DNA from: Streptomyces sp. WZ.A104
GTDB taxonomy: Bacteria; Actinomycetota; Actinomycetes; Streptomycetales; Streptomycetaceae
DNA: 64,000 nucleotides
Direction: 5' to 3'
Assembly: GCF_002382885.1 (NCBI RefSeq)
Contig: NZ_NWVL01000039.1
Location: 1-64,000 of the forward strand
Shown: positions 1-7,907 of the stretch, piece after piece
Layout: each line of letters begins with the position of its first letter
Position numbering within the stretch: position 1 is the first letter of the stretch
Position numbers and translations under genes: made by a program
The notes under the pieces: model-generated
Database searches by the model: none
What the model was told of the DNA's origin: nothing
Seen by the model: the letters and a program-made list of their open reading frames with translations, nothing else

Positions 1-113
1 GGCGGCCAGGTGGCCAGAACCATCAAGGGCAACCGCATGAAAGCCATACCCGGCGTCTCTGGGTCTCTGGACCTTACGACGGCCCGTCCAACCCACGAAC
101 AAGGTAGGACCGC

Positions 114-818
114 ATGAGCGACAACGCCGGCCGCGACGAGCAGCTGACCGTGGTGCACCTGGTCCGTCACGGCGAGGTGCACAACCCCGAGGGCGTCCTC
201 TACGGCCGGCGCCCCGGCTACCACCTCTCCGACCTCGGCCGGAAGATGGCCGACCGGGTCTCCGAGCACCTGGAGCGGCGCGACATCACCCATGTCGTCG
301 CCTCCCCGCTGGAGCGCGCCCAGGAGACGGCCGCCCCGGTCGCCAAGGCGCACGGCCTGGACCTGGCCACCGACGCCCGGCTGATCGAGGCCGCCAACGT
401 CTTCGAGGGCAAGACCTTCGGCGTCGGTGACGGGGCGCTGCGCAAGCCGGAGAACTGGAAGCACCTCACCAACCCGTTCAAGCCGTCCTGGGGTGAGCCG
501 TACGTCGAGCAGGTCGTCCGCATGATGGGTGCGCTCGACGCCGCCAAGGACGCGGCGCGCGGGCACGAGGCGGTCTGCGTCAGCCACCAGCTGCCGATCT
601 GGATCGTCCGCTCCTTCGTGGAGCGCCGACGGCTCTGGCACGACCCGCGCAAGCGCCAGTGCACGCTGGCCTCGCTGACCAGCTTCACCTACCGGGGCGA
701 CACGATCGTCTCGGTCGGCTACTCGGAGCCCGCCCGGGACCTGGTGCCCGCGCATCTGCTGGCTGGGGCCAAGCCGGTGAAGGGGAAGCCGGGGCAGTCC
801 AAGGCGTTCGGGGCGTAG
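114..818 (+). CDS. Histidine phosphatase family protein (phosphoglycerate mutase-like)
   Basis: This 234-residue protein has the histidine phosphatase signature: the phosphate-accepting His19 lies in LVRHGE, and a late second histidine lies in CVSHQLP. Such enzymes transfer phosphate through a phospho-histidine; the substrate cannot be told from sequence. It has no signal peptide or membrane segment and should be cytosolic. The ATG is preceded by an AAGGTAGGA ribosome binding site. It lies upstream of the cytochrome c biogenesis operon on the same strand, but a decayed gene separates them, so co-transcription is uncertain. The family call is firm and the substrate is unknown. Confidence 0.85.
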   Translation: MSDNAGRDEQLTVVHLVRHGEVHNPEGVLYGRRPGYHLSDLGRKMADRVSEHLERRDITHVVASPLERAQETAAPVAKAHGLDLATDARLIEAANVFEGKTFGVGDGALRKPENWKHLTNPFKPSWGEPYVEQVVRMMGALDAAKDAARGHEAVCVSHQLPIWIVRSFVERRRLWHDPRKRQCTLASLTSFTYRGDTIVSVGYSEPARDLVPAHLLAGAKPVKGKPGQSKAFGA

Positions 819-949
819 CCCGACGCCTCCGGGGGCCGACGAGATCGGACGTCACGGGACCGGCTGCCGCGAGCTGCGGCGGCCGGTCCCGTCCTCGTTG
901 CCGGGTGCGGCGGGAAAGCGCACCGAACGCGAAGGCAGGTCAAGTCCTG

Positions 950-1404
950 GGCTGCGGCCGCCCGCACCGGCACCCCCTCGTCGAACCGCTCGACGGCGAT
1001 CCCGGCCATCGCGCCGTCACCTTCCTGTGGCGCGCCCACCGATCCCGTACGGCTTCAGCGGCTGCTGCCGGCGCTGCCGGCGCACGGCGTCGCCGACCCG
1101 CTCAACCTCCATCGCCTGCCGGTGCGCCGGCGGTCCGTCGCTCTCACCGGGATGGCGGCCCGGCGGCCGGGGGCTGGGAGCCCGGCGGCATCGTCCACCT
1201 CGACATCGGACCGCACGACGGGACCGCGTCGGCCGAACACGGCGAGGCCCTCGTATCCGTACTGCGCGCCCGGGGCACCGGGTCACCCGTGATACCCACA
1301 ACGGCGGCCGCGACCACGCCTGTTGGCAGGGGTTCCTGGCCGACACGCTGGTGGAGGCCTTCCGCCAGGGGCGCCCCGCGAGGGACGGCGGTCAGGGCGC
1401 ATGA
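950..1404 (+). pseudogene. Decayed enterochelin esterase (Fes-like) remnant
   Basis: No intact frame spans this stretch, yet pieces of a Fes-type siderophore esterase appear in order in all three forward frames. Near 975-1035 (frame 2) is PLVEPLDGDPGHRAVTFLWR, the start of the Fes N-terminal domain. Near 1059-1130 (frame 3) is ADPLNLHRLPVRR, the end of that domain. Near 1185-1275 (frame 2) is HLDIGPHDG with EHGEALVSVLRARG. From about 1280 to 1404 (frame 1) is THNGGRDHACWQGFLADTLV, the C-terminal catalytic-His region. The central hydrolase core with the nucleophile serine is absent, so the gene has frameshifts plus an internal deletion of very roughly 150-200 codons. It cannot make a working enzyme. 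The family match is inferred from remembered Fes motifs. Confidence 0.68.
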
Positions 1405-1515
1405 GCTCCCCGGGACGGGGAAGTCGAACGGCGGGGCGACTCCCGGACATGTGCTCGGGCGGTGACCGGAACGGCACGGGCCTCCCAGCGCGTCCTTCCG
1501 CAGGAGTGGGCGCAA

Positions 1516-1553
1516 GGTGACGGGGCCGGACAGCGGTGACAGGGCCGGACAGC
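1516..1553. repeat. Tandem direct repeat, 2 x 19 bp
   Basis: Two back-to-back 19-bp units (1516-1534 and 1535-1553) differ at one base and share the core GGGCCGGACAGC. They lie about 120 bp upstream of the lipoprotein gene at 1669, in otherwise non-coding DNA, and could bind a regulator or be a simple slippage product. Between the repeat and the gene there is AT-richer sequence with a possible TTGACC (1599-1604) and TAGTTT (1624-1629), whose 19-bp spacing is longer than ideal. Confidence 0.6.
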
Positions 1554-1668
1554 AAGGTAAAGCGTAAAGAAAGTCCTTAAATGTGCGGAACCGTCGTGTT
1601 GACCACCTCATCTAACCCTTCAGTAGTTTGTATGTCCTTGAGATAAAACGACCGCAGATGGGGACGGC

Positions 1669-2928
1669 ATGCGCGACATCAATCGAAGGGGGCTGCTCGG
1701 AGCCGGACTCGGGGCCGCGGCCGCGATCGGACTCGCCGGCTGCGGGGCCTCGGGTTCCTCCGGAGGCGACAGGTCCGGTCAGGGCGGCGGCAAGGGGGAC
1801 ACGGGCACCGGAGGCAACGGGGGCGGAAACGGTTCTCCGAAGGACAGGGTCCGGCTGATCGGTGACGGCTCCACCGCCGACACCGGCAAGCAGCCGCACC
1901 AGCCCTCCGCGCCCGTTCCGCTCGAACCCGGCCAGAAGCCCCCGCAGTTCGTGATCTTTTCCTGGGACGGTGCGGGCGAGGTCGGCAACGGTCTCTTCCC
2001 GCGCTTTCTCGACCTGGCCAAGGAACACGACGCGGCCATGACCTTCTTCCTCTCCGGGATCTATCTCCTGCCCGAGTCGAAGAAATCCCTCTACCGTCCG
2101 CCGAACAATCCCCGCGGCGCTTCCGACATCGGCTATCTCACCGACGGCCACGTCAAGGACACGCTGAAGTACGTGCGTCAGGCGTGGCTCGACGGTCATG
2201 AGATCGGCACACACTTCAACGGCCATTTCTGCGGCGGTTCCGGATCGGTGGAGCGCTGGACGCCCGCCCAATGGCGCAGCGAGATCGATCAGGCTGTGTC
2301 CTTCGTCACGGAATGGCGGACCAACACCGGCTGGGAGAACGAGGACCCGCTCCCGTTCGACTACCGCAAGGAACTGGTCGGCGGCCGCACCCCCTGCCTG
2401 CTCGGCCAGGACAATCTGCTGCCGACCGCGAAGAAGCTGGGCTGGCGCTACGACGCCAGCTCGCCCGGCGGCCGCCAGACCTGGCCCGTGAAGCGCGGCG
2501 GGATCTGGGACCTCCCGCTCCAGGCGATGCCGTTCCCCGGGCACTCCTTCGAGGTGCTCTCGATGGACTACAACATCCTCGCCAATCAGTCGAAGAATTC
2601 GACGAAGGGCATGCCCTCGCGTTATCCCGGCTGGCGCACCCAGGCGACCGGGGCCTATCTCGCCGGTTTCCAGCGCGCGTACGCGTCGAATCGCGCACCG
2701 TTCTTCATCGGCAACCACTTCGAGGAGTGGAACGGCGGCATCTACATGGACGCCGTAGAAGAAGTGATCAAGAAAGTCGCGGGCAAGGAGGACGTGCGCC
2801 TCGTCTCGTTCCGGCAGTTCGTCGACTGGCTCGACGTCCAGGACCCCGCCGTGCTCGCCAAGCTCCGCACGCTGGACGTCGGACAGTCGCCCGCCGGTGG
2901 CTGGAACTCCTTCTTTAAACAAGCTTGA
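1669..2928 (+). CDS. Secreted lipoprotein, polysaccharide deacetylase-like
   Basis: This 419-residue protein begins with a twin-arginine-like signal (NRRGLLGAG) ending in a lipobox, LAGC, with Cys25 as the lipid attachment site. A Gly/Ser/Thr linker rich in GGN follows. The mature part opens with FVIFSWDGAGE and contains HEIGTHFNGHFCGG, arranged like the metal-binding motifs of NodB-fold polysaccharide deacetylases, and later FFIGNHFEEW. A role in trimming cell-wall or exopolysaccharide at the outer face of the membrane is inferred. The ATG at 1669 was chosen because the signal peptide follows directly; the AT-rich upstream region may hold the promoter. Confidence 0.7.
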   Translation: MRDINRRGLLGAGLGAAAAIGLAGCGASGSSGGDRSGQGGGKGDTGTGGNGGGNGSPKDRVRLIGDGSTADTGKQPHQPSAPVPLEPGQKPPQFVIFSWDGAGEVGNGLFPRFLDLAKEHDAAMTFFLSGIYLLPESKKSLYRPPNNPRGASDIGYLTDGHVKDTLKYVRQAWLDGHEIGTHFNGHFCGGSGSVERWTPAQWRSEIDQAVSFVTEWRTNTGWENEDPLPFDYRKELVGGRTPCLLGQDNLLPTAKKLGWRYDASSPGGRQTWPVKRGGIWDLPLQAMPFPGHSFEVLSMDYNILANQSKNSTKGMPSRYPGWRTQATGAYLAGFQRAYASNRAPFFIGNHFEEWNGGIYMDAVEEVIKKVAGKEDVRLVSFRQFVDWLDVQDPAVLAKLRTLDVGQSPAGGWNSFFKQA

Positions 2929-2995
2929 CAAGGGGCTTTACGGGCACTGAGGGGGGCGCGGGAGATCGCCGGAACTGCCATGCGAAACTTTTCAC

Positions 2996-3598
2996 ATGAG
3001 CTTTGGCCGCGCGTCCCGACGCCGCTTCACCCTGCTCGCCGCCACCGCCGTGGCCGGTGCCCTGACGCTGTCCGCGTGCGGGGACGGCAACAGGGCCGGG
3101 GGTGGCGGCAACACCAACTTCGTCGCCGGCAGCGGGGGTATCTCCACCGTCGCCAGGAGCGAGCGGGTCGCGGCTCCGAAGCTGGCGGGCAACGGGCTGG
3201 ACGGCAAGCCGCTCGACCTCGCCGACTACCGGGGCAAGGTCATCGTCCTCAACGTCTGGGGCTCCTGGTGCGGCCCCTGCCGACTTGAGGCGAAGTACTT
3301 CGCCAAGGTCTCCGAGGAGACGAAGGACCAGGGCGTCCAGTTCGTGGGGATAAACACCCGGGACGCCCAGCGGGACGCCGCGGTGAACTTCGAGAAGGAC
3401 TACGGGATCACCTACCCGAGCTTCTTCGACCCGATCGGCAAGCTCATCCTCCGCTTCCCCAAGGGCACCTTGAACCCGCAGGCCATCCCGTCCACCGTGG
3501 TCATCGACCGGGACGGGAAGATCGCGGCCCGCACGCTCCAGGCGCTCGACGCTGACGAGCTGCACAAGATGATCGACCCGATCATCGCGGAGAAGTGA
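2996..3598 (+). CDS. resA: TlpA/ResA-type thiol-disulfide oxidoreductase lipoprotein
   Basis: This 200-residue protein has an Arg-rich N-terminus, a hydrophobic stretch and a lipobox LSAC (Cys28), so it should be anchored outside the membrane. A thioredoxin fold follows with the active-site motif WGSWCGPC (Cys92, Cys95). ResA-type proteins keep apocytochrome c cysteines reduced so that heme can be attached. The next genes encode CcdA, ResB and CcsB on the same strand with a 4-nt gap or overlaps, which fixes the role as System II cytochrome c maturation. Confidence 0.9.
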   Translation: MSFGRASRRRFTLLAATAVAGALTLSACGDGNRAGGGGNTNFVAGSGGISTVARSERVAAPKLAGNGLDGKPLDLADYRGKVIVLNVWGSWCGPCRLEAKYFAKVSEETKDQGVQFVGINTRDAQRDAAVNFEKDYGITYPSFFDPIGKLILRFPKGTLNPQAIPSTVVIDRDGKIAARTLQALDADELHKMIDPIIAEK

Positions 3599-3602
3599 TC
3601 AG

Positions 3603-4358
3603 GTGACCACGCTCGCCGCGGCCAACGAGACCGTGATGAGCGGGACCCTGCTGGTGTCCCTGCCCATCGCGCTGCTGGCCGGTCTCGTCTCCTTCTTCTC
3701 GCCCTGTGTGCTGCCGCTCGTCCCCGGCTATCTGAGTTACGTCACCGGGGTCACCGGCACCGACCTGGCCGAGGCCCGGCGCGGCCGGATCGTGACGGGC
3801 GCCACGCTCTTCGTCCTCGGCTTCACCGTCGTCTTCGTCTCGGGCGGGGCGCTGTTCGGCTTCTTCGGCCGGGAGCTCCAGATGCACGCCGAGGTGATCA
3901 ACAAGGTCCTCGGCGTGCTGATGATCCTCATGGGGGTCTTCTTCATGGGCTTCCTGCCGGGCGTGACGCAGCGCGAGTTCCGCATCCACAAGCGGCCGGT
4001 GAGCGGACTGGCGGGCGCGCCGCTGCTGGGTGCCCTCTTCGGGATCGGCTGGACGCCCTGCATGGGCCCGACGTTCGCCGCCGTGAGCACGCTCGCGTTC
4101 AACGAGGGCACCGCCGGGCGCGGCGCGATACTGACCGTCGCGTACTGTCTCGGACTCGGCGTCCCGTTCGTTCTGGCCGCGGTCGCCTTCCGCAAGGCGC
4201 TCGGCGCGTTCGGCTGGGTCAAGCGCCACTACGCCTGGGTCATGCGGATCGGCGGCGGCATGATGATCGTGACCGGAATCCTGCTGCTGACCGGGGCGTG
4301 GGCCACGCTCATGCAGCAGATGCAGAGCTGGTCCAGCGGCTTCGTTGTGGGGATCTGA
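3603..4358 (+). CDS. ccdA: Cytochrome c biogenesis protein CcdA
   Basis: This integral membrane protein of about 251 residues has roughly six hydrophobic segments and the paired cysteine motifs FFSPCVLPLVPGYLSYV and GWTPCMGP, which are diagnostic of the CcdA/DsbD transmembrane family. It passes electrons from cytoplasmic thioredoxin to the extracellular ResA-like protein encoded just upstream. The GTG at 3603 lies 4 nt after the resA stop, and an in-frame ATG at 3636 is an alternative start. The 3' end nearly touches resB. Confidence 0.92.
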   Translation: MTTLAAANETVMSGTLLVSLPIALLAGLVSFFSPCVLPLVPGYLSYVTGVTGTDLAEARRGRIVTGATLFVLGFTVVFVSGGALFGFFGRELQMHAEVINKVLGVLMILMGVFFMGFLPGVTQREFRIHKRPVSGLAGAPLLGALFGIGWTPCMGPTFAAVSTLAFNEGTAGRGAILTVAYCLGLGVPFVLAAVAFRKALGAFGWVKRHYAWVMRIGGGMMIVTGILLLTGAWATLMQQMQSWSSGFVVGI

Positions 4359-4362
4359 GTTC

Positions 4363-6132
4363 ATGAGCAACGCGAACAGCACCGACGAGCGGGAGCGCGC
4401 GGACGAGGGGGAGCAGGGGTCCGCCCACGGCGCGGCCGGCGACCGGCTCTCCACCGCACCCCGCGAGGAGCGGCCGGAGACCGACACCGGGGCCGGTGTG
4501 CCCGCGATGGGGGTGATCGGCTGGGCCCGCTGGTTCTGGCGCCAGCTCACCTCGATGCGGGTCGCGCTGATCCTGCTCTTCCTGCTCTCCCTCGGCGCGA
4601 TTCCGGGATCGCTGATCCCGCAGACCAGCGTCGACGAGGTGAAGGTGCAGGCCTTCAAGGACCAGCACGCCACGCTCACCCCGATCTACGAGAAGCTCCA
4701 GCTCTTCGACGTCTACAGCTCGGTGTGGTTCTCCGCGATCTACATCCTGCTGTTCGTCTCGCTCATCGGCTGCATCGTGCCGCGCACCGGCCAGTTCGTC
4801 GGCCAGCTGCGCAGCCGCCCGCCGGGCGCCCCGAAGCGGCTGACCCGGCTGCCCGCCTACACCACCTGGCGCACCGAGGCGGAGCCCGAGGAGGTCCGCG
4901 AGGCGGCCCTCCTGGCCCTGCGCGGGCGTCGGTTCCGCTCGCACGAGGTGGGCGACGCGGTCGCCGCCGAGAAGGGCTACCTCCGCGAGGCCGGGAACCT
5001 GGTCTTCCACCTCGCCCTGATCGTGATGCTGATCGCCTTCGCCGCGGGCCAGCTCTTCAAGTCCGAGGGCGGCAAGCTGATCGTCGAGGGCGACGGGTTC
5101 TCCAACACGCTCACCCAGTACGACGACTTCAGGTCCGGCTCGCTGTACGACTCCGACTCGCTGGCCCCGTTCAGCTTCGTGCTCGACGAGTTCGTCGGTA
5201 CGTACGAGGAGAGCGGCCCCCAGCGCGGCACCCCGCGGACCTTCGAGGCCCGGGTGACGTACACCGAGGGAGCCGAGGGGCCCGAGCGCAAGGCCGTCAT
5301 CAAGGTCAACGAGCCGCTCGTCGTGGACGGCACCAAGGTCTATCTGATCGCCCACGGCTACGCGCCCGTCGTCACCGTCCGGGACGCCAAGGGCGAGGTC
5401 GTCTCGCGCAGCGCCGTGCCGCTGCTGCCGATCGACAACAACATCACCTCGACCGGCGCGATCAAGGTGATGGACGGCTACCGGGACAAGACCGGCGAGA
5501 AGACCCAGCTGGGCTTCAAGGCGTTCTTCGTGCCGACCTTCGCGGGGCAGGGCAAGGGCCAGATGTTCTCGCAGTTCCCGGGCCTGCAGTTCCCGGTGCT
5601 GGCGCTCAGCGCCTACCACGGCTCCCTGGGCGTCGACTCCGGTCTCGCGCAGAACGTCTACCAGCTCGACACGTCCAAGATGAAGCAGTTCAAGGACGAG
5701 GACGGCGAACTGCTCAAGAAGATGCTGATGCCCGGCGAGAAGCTGGAACTGTCCGACGGCGCCGGATCGATCACCTTCGAGGGCGTCGAGGAGTGGGCCA
5801 GCTTCCAGATCTCGCAGCAGCCGGGCAACGGCTGGGCGCTCACCGGATCCGTCGCCGCCATCGCCGGACTCGCCGGATCGCTGTTCATCCAGCGCCGCCG
5901 GGTGTGGGTGCGGGCGGTCCGGGGCGCGGACGGCGTCACCGTCGTGGAGATGGCGGGCCTGGGCCGCAGCGAGTCCGCGCGGCTCCCCCAGGAACTGGGC
6001 GACCTCGCGGCCGCCCTGATCACGACGGCGCCGGTCGCCCAGGAGAAACCTGCCGCGCCCGACGCCACCCACGAGGCCGGGAGCCGGCCCGTACACCCTG
6101 CCGAAGCACCTGCCGAAGGGGCTGAGAAGTGA
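4363..6132 (+). CDS. resB: Cytochrome c biogenesis protein ResB
   Basis: This protein of 589 residues has a hydrophilic N-terminal tail, three clustered membrane segments near residues 50-230, a long extracytoplasmic domain and a final membrane segment near residue 500, the usual ResB/Ccs1 layout. Together with CcsB it carries heme across the membrane and attaches it to apocytochrome c. The ATG at 4363 is preferred over the GTG at 4345, which would overlap ccdA. The stop overlaps the start of the next gene, indicating translational coupling. Confidence 0.92.
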   Translation: MSNANSTDERERADEGEQGSAHGAAGDRLSTAPREERPETDTGAGVPAMGVIGWARWFWRQLTSMRVALILLFLLSLGAIPGSLIPQTSVDEVKVQAFKDQHATLTPIYEKLQLFDVYSSVWFSAIYILLFVSLIGCIVPRTGQFVGQLRSRPPGAPKRLTRLPAYTTWRTEAEPEEVREAALLALRGRRFRSHEVGDAVAAEKGYLREAGNLVFHLALIVMLIAFAAGQLFKSEGGKLIVEGDGFSNTLTQYDDFRSGSLYDSDSLAPFSFVLDEFVGTYEESGPQRGTPRTFEARVTYTEGAEGPERKAVIKVNEPLVVDGTKVYLIAHGYAPVVTVRDAKGEVVSRSAVPLLPIDNNITSTGAIKVMDGYRDKTGEKTQLGFKAFFVPTFAGQGKGQMFSQFPGLQFPVLALSAYHGSLGVDSGLAQNVYQLDTSKMKQFKDEDGELLKKMLMPGEKLELSDGAGSITFEGVEEWASFQISQQPGNGWALTGSVAAIAGLAGSLFIQRRRVWVRAVRGADGVTVVEMAGLGRSESARLPQELGDLAAALITTAPVAQEKPAAPDATHEAGSRPVHPAEAPAEGAEK

Positions 6133-7211
6133 ATCTCGCCGCCGCGACCAACCAGAGCCTGGCGGATATCAGCAATGTGCTGGTCTATTCGTCGATGGCC
6201 GTCTACACCCTGGCCTTCTTCGCGCACATCGCGGAGTGGGTCCTCGGCAGCCGCAGCAAGGTCGGCCGCACCGCCGCCGCACTGTCCGGCTCCGGAGCCG
6301 GTGCTTCCGCCGACGCTTCCCCCGTGAGCGCGCAGGCCGGCGGTACGGCCGTGCTGGAGCGGCCCAAGGTCGTCACCCGCGCGGTCTCCGGTGCGCGGGA
6401 CGTGCCCGACGGCCCGGGGGCGGCGGGCGGTACGTTCAAGGGCGACCTGTGGGGGCGGATCGCGGTCTCGCTGACCGTGGTGGCGTTCCTCGTCGAGGCG
6501 GGCGGCGTCCTCACCCGCGCCCTCTCCGTACAGCGGGCCCCCTGGGCCAACATGTACGAGTTCTCGATCACCTTCTCCACCGTGGCGGTCGGCTCCTACC
6601 TGGTGCTGCTCGCGCTGGGGAAGAACGCCCGCTGGATCGGCCTTCCGCTGGTCACCACGGTCCTGCTGGACCTCGGCCTCGCGACGACGGTCCTCTACAC
6701 CGACAGCGACCAGCTGGTACCCGCGCTGGACTCGTTCTGGCTGTGGATCCACGTCTCGACCGCCATCATCTGCGGCGCCGTCTTCTACCTCGGCGCGGTC
6801 GGCACGGTCCTCTACCTCTTCCGCGACAGCTACGAGACCAAGCTCGCATCCGGCGGCACGCCCGGGAAGTTCGCCACCTCCGTCCTGGAGCGGCTGCCGT
6901 CGGCGTCCTCGCTGGACAAGTTCGCGTACCGGATCAATGCGGCGGTCTTCCCGCTGTGGACGTTCACGATCATCGCCGGCGCGATCTGGGCGGGCGACGC
7001 CTGGGGCCGGTACTGGGGCTGGGACCCCAAGGAGGTCTGGTCCTTCATCACCTGGGTCGCCTACGCCGCTTACCTGCACGCCCGCGCCACGGCCGGGTGG
7101 AAGGGCCGCAAGGCCGCCTACCTGGCCCTCGTCGCCTTCGCCTGCTGGCTGTTCAACTACTACGGCGTGAACATCTTCGTCTCCGGCCTGCACTCCTACG
7201 CGGGGGTCTGA
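6129..7211 (+). CDS. ccsB: Cytochrome c biogenesis protein CcsB/ResC (heme handling)
   Basis: This polytopic membrane protein of 360 residues ends with the tryptophan-rich WWD signature, WGRYWGWDPKEVWSFITW, which binds heme on the outer face. It is the partner of ResB in the System II heme lyase. The GTG start at 6129 overlaps the resB stop by 4 nt. An Ala/Ser-rich loop of about 70 residues between the first two membrane segments is typical of actinobacterial copies. A strong hairpin follows the stop and closes the operon. Confidence 0.93.
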   Translation: MNLAAATNQSLADISNVLVYSSMAVYTLAFFAHIAEWVLGSRSKVGRTAAALSGSGAGASADASPVSAQAGGTAVLERPKVVTRAVSGARDVPDGPGAAGGTFKGDLWGRIAVSLTVVAFLVEAGGVLTRALSVQRAPWANMYEFSITFSTVAVGSYLVLLALGKNARWIGLPLVTTVLLDLGLATTVLYTDSDQLVPALDSFWLWIHVSTAIICGAVFYLGAVGTVLYLFRDSYETKLASGGTPGKFATSVLERLPSASSLDKFAYRINAAVFPLWTFTIIAGAIWAGDAWGRYWGWDPKEVWSFITWVAYAAYLHARATAGWKGRKAAYLALVAFACWLFNYYGVNIFVSGLHSYAGV

Positions 7212-7233
7212 GGCCCGTCCCGCCGCAACGGAG

Positions 7234-7273
7234 AACGGCCCCCGGGAGGACGCGGGTCCTCCCGGGGGCCGTT
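7234..7273. terminator. Hairpin terminator after ccsB
   Basis: A perfect 17-bp stem (7234-7250 with 7257-7273) encloses a 6-nt loop. It lies between the convergent ccsB and PLD_N genes, so it may act in both directions. There is no long T tract, which is common in streptomycetes. Confidence 0.85.
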
Positions 7274-7302
7274 CCGTGTCTCCGGTGCCGTACCCCGCCA
7301 GG

Positions 7303-7764
7303 TCAGGGCGTGGCGGGCGGGGCCGTGTCGTCGGGGCCCGTGCTGCGTTCGCGGCGGATGCGGTCCTTCTCGGCGTCGCTCTCCGCGTCCGGCCGCGGCG
7401 CCTCCGGCTGCGGAGTCTTCGGCTCGGCGGCGTCCTTCCCGCCCCCGCCGCCGTCGTCCTTGCCGCTGTCGCCCTTCGGGCTGTCACCCTTGAGCGACTT
7501 CAGGAAGTCGGGGTTGTCGTCCGGGGCCACCCACTGCGTCCGCCTGCCGCGCTGCCACGAGGAGGGCGCGCCGACCCCGGCCGCCCCGTGCCGCACCTTT
7601 CCGGCCGCGATCCAGCCGATCGAGCCGACGACCCAGAAAAGCAGGATGATGAAGACCCAGGCGATCTTCGGCAGGTGCTTCGTCTCCTCCTCGGGGGTGT
7701 TCAGGCAGTCGATGAAGGCGTAGATCATCAGAGCCATCGGCACGAGGATCATCAGGGCTCTCAT
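7303..7764 (-). CDS. PLDc N-terminal domain membrane protein
   Basis: This 153-residue protein starts with two hydrophobic helices. Between them lies the short motif YAFIDCLNTPEEE, which is characteristic of the small PLD_N domain (a membrane anchor found alone or ahead of cardiolipin synthases). The tail is acidic and low-complexity, rich in Gly, Asp, Lys and Pro, and no catalytic HKD motif is present. GGGGGAC precedes the ATG. The function is unknown. Confidence 0.75.
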   Translation of the reverse strand: MRALMILVPMALMIYAFIDCLNTPEEETKHLPKIAWVFIILLFWVVGSIGWIAAGKVRHGAAGVGAPSSWQRGRRTQWVAPDDNPDFLKSLKGDSPKGDSGKDDGGGGGKDAAEPKTPQPEAPRPDAESDAEKDRIRRERSTGPDDTAPPATP

Positions 7765-7907
7765 GGTGCGTCCCCCAGGAAGTGGCGGTGGGGCGAGATG
7801 CGTCCCCGGTGTCGCGGCCAGGGTACCGGCTCCGCGCCGAGGATCCGGGGCCCGTCGGCGGGGAGCCCGGGCGGGGCGGCGCGGGCGGGGATGACAAACT
7901 GGACCGC

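Noticed and set aside
1..113. Possible end of an upstream gene
   Set aside because: No frame with convincing coding character or family motif could be read in so short a segment; it looks like the 5' region of the phosphatase gene.
4345..4362. GTG start for resB inside ccdA
   Set aside because: The ATG at 4363 gives the normal ResB start just after the ccdA stop; the extra six residues are not family-like.
4309..6096. 595-codon minus-strand frame opposite resB
   Set aside because: It is the mirror of the resB coding frame with no domain of its own; resB is supported by its operon and membrane pattern.
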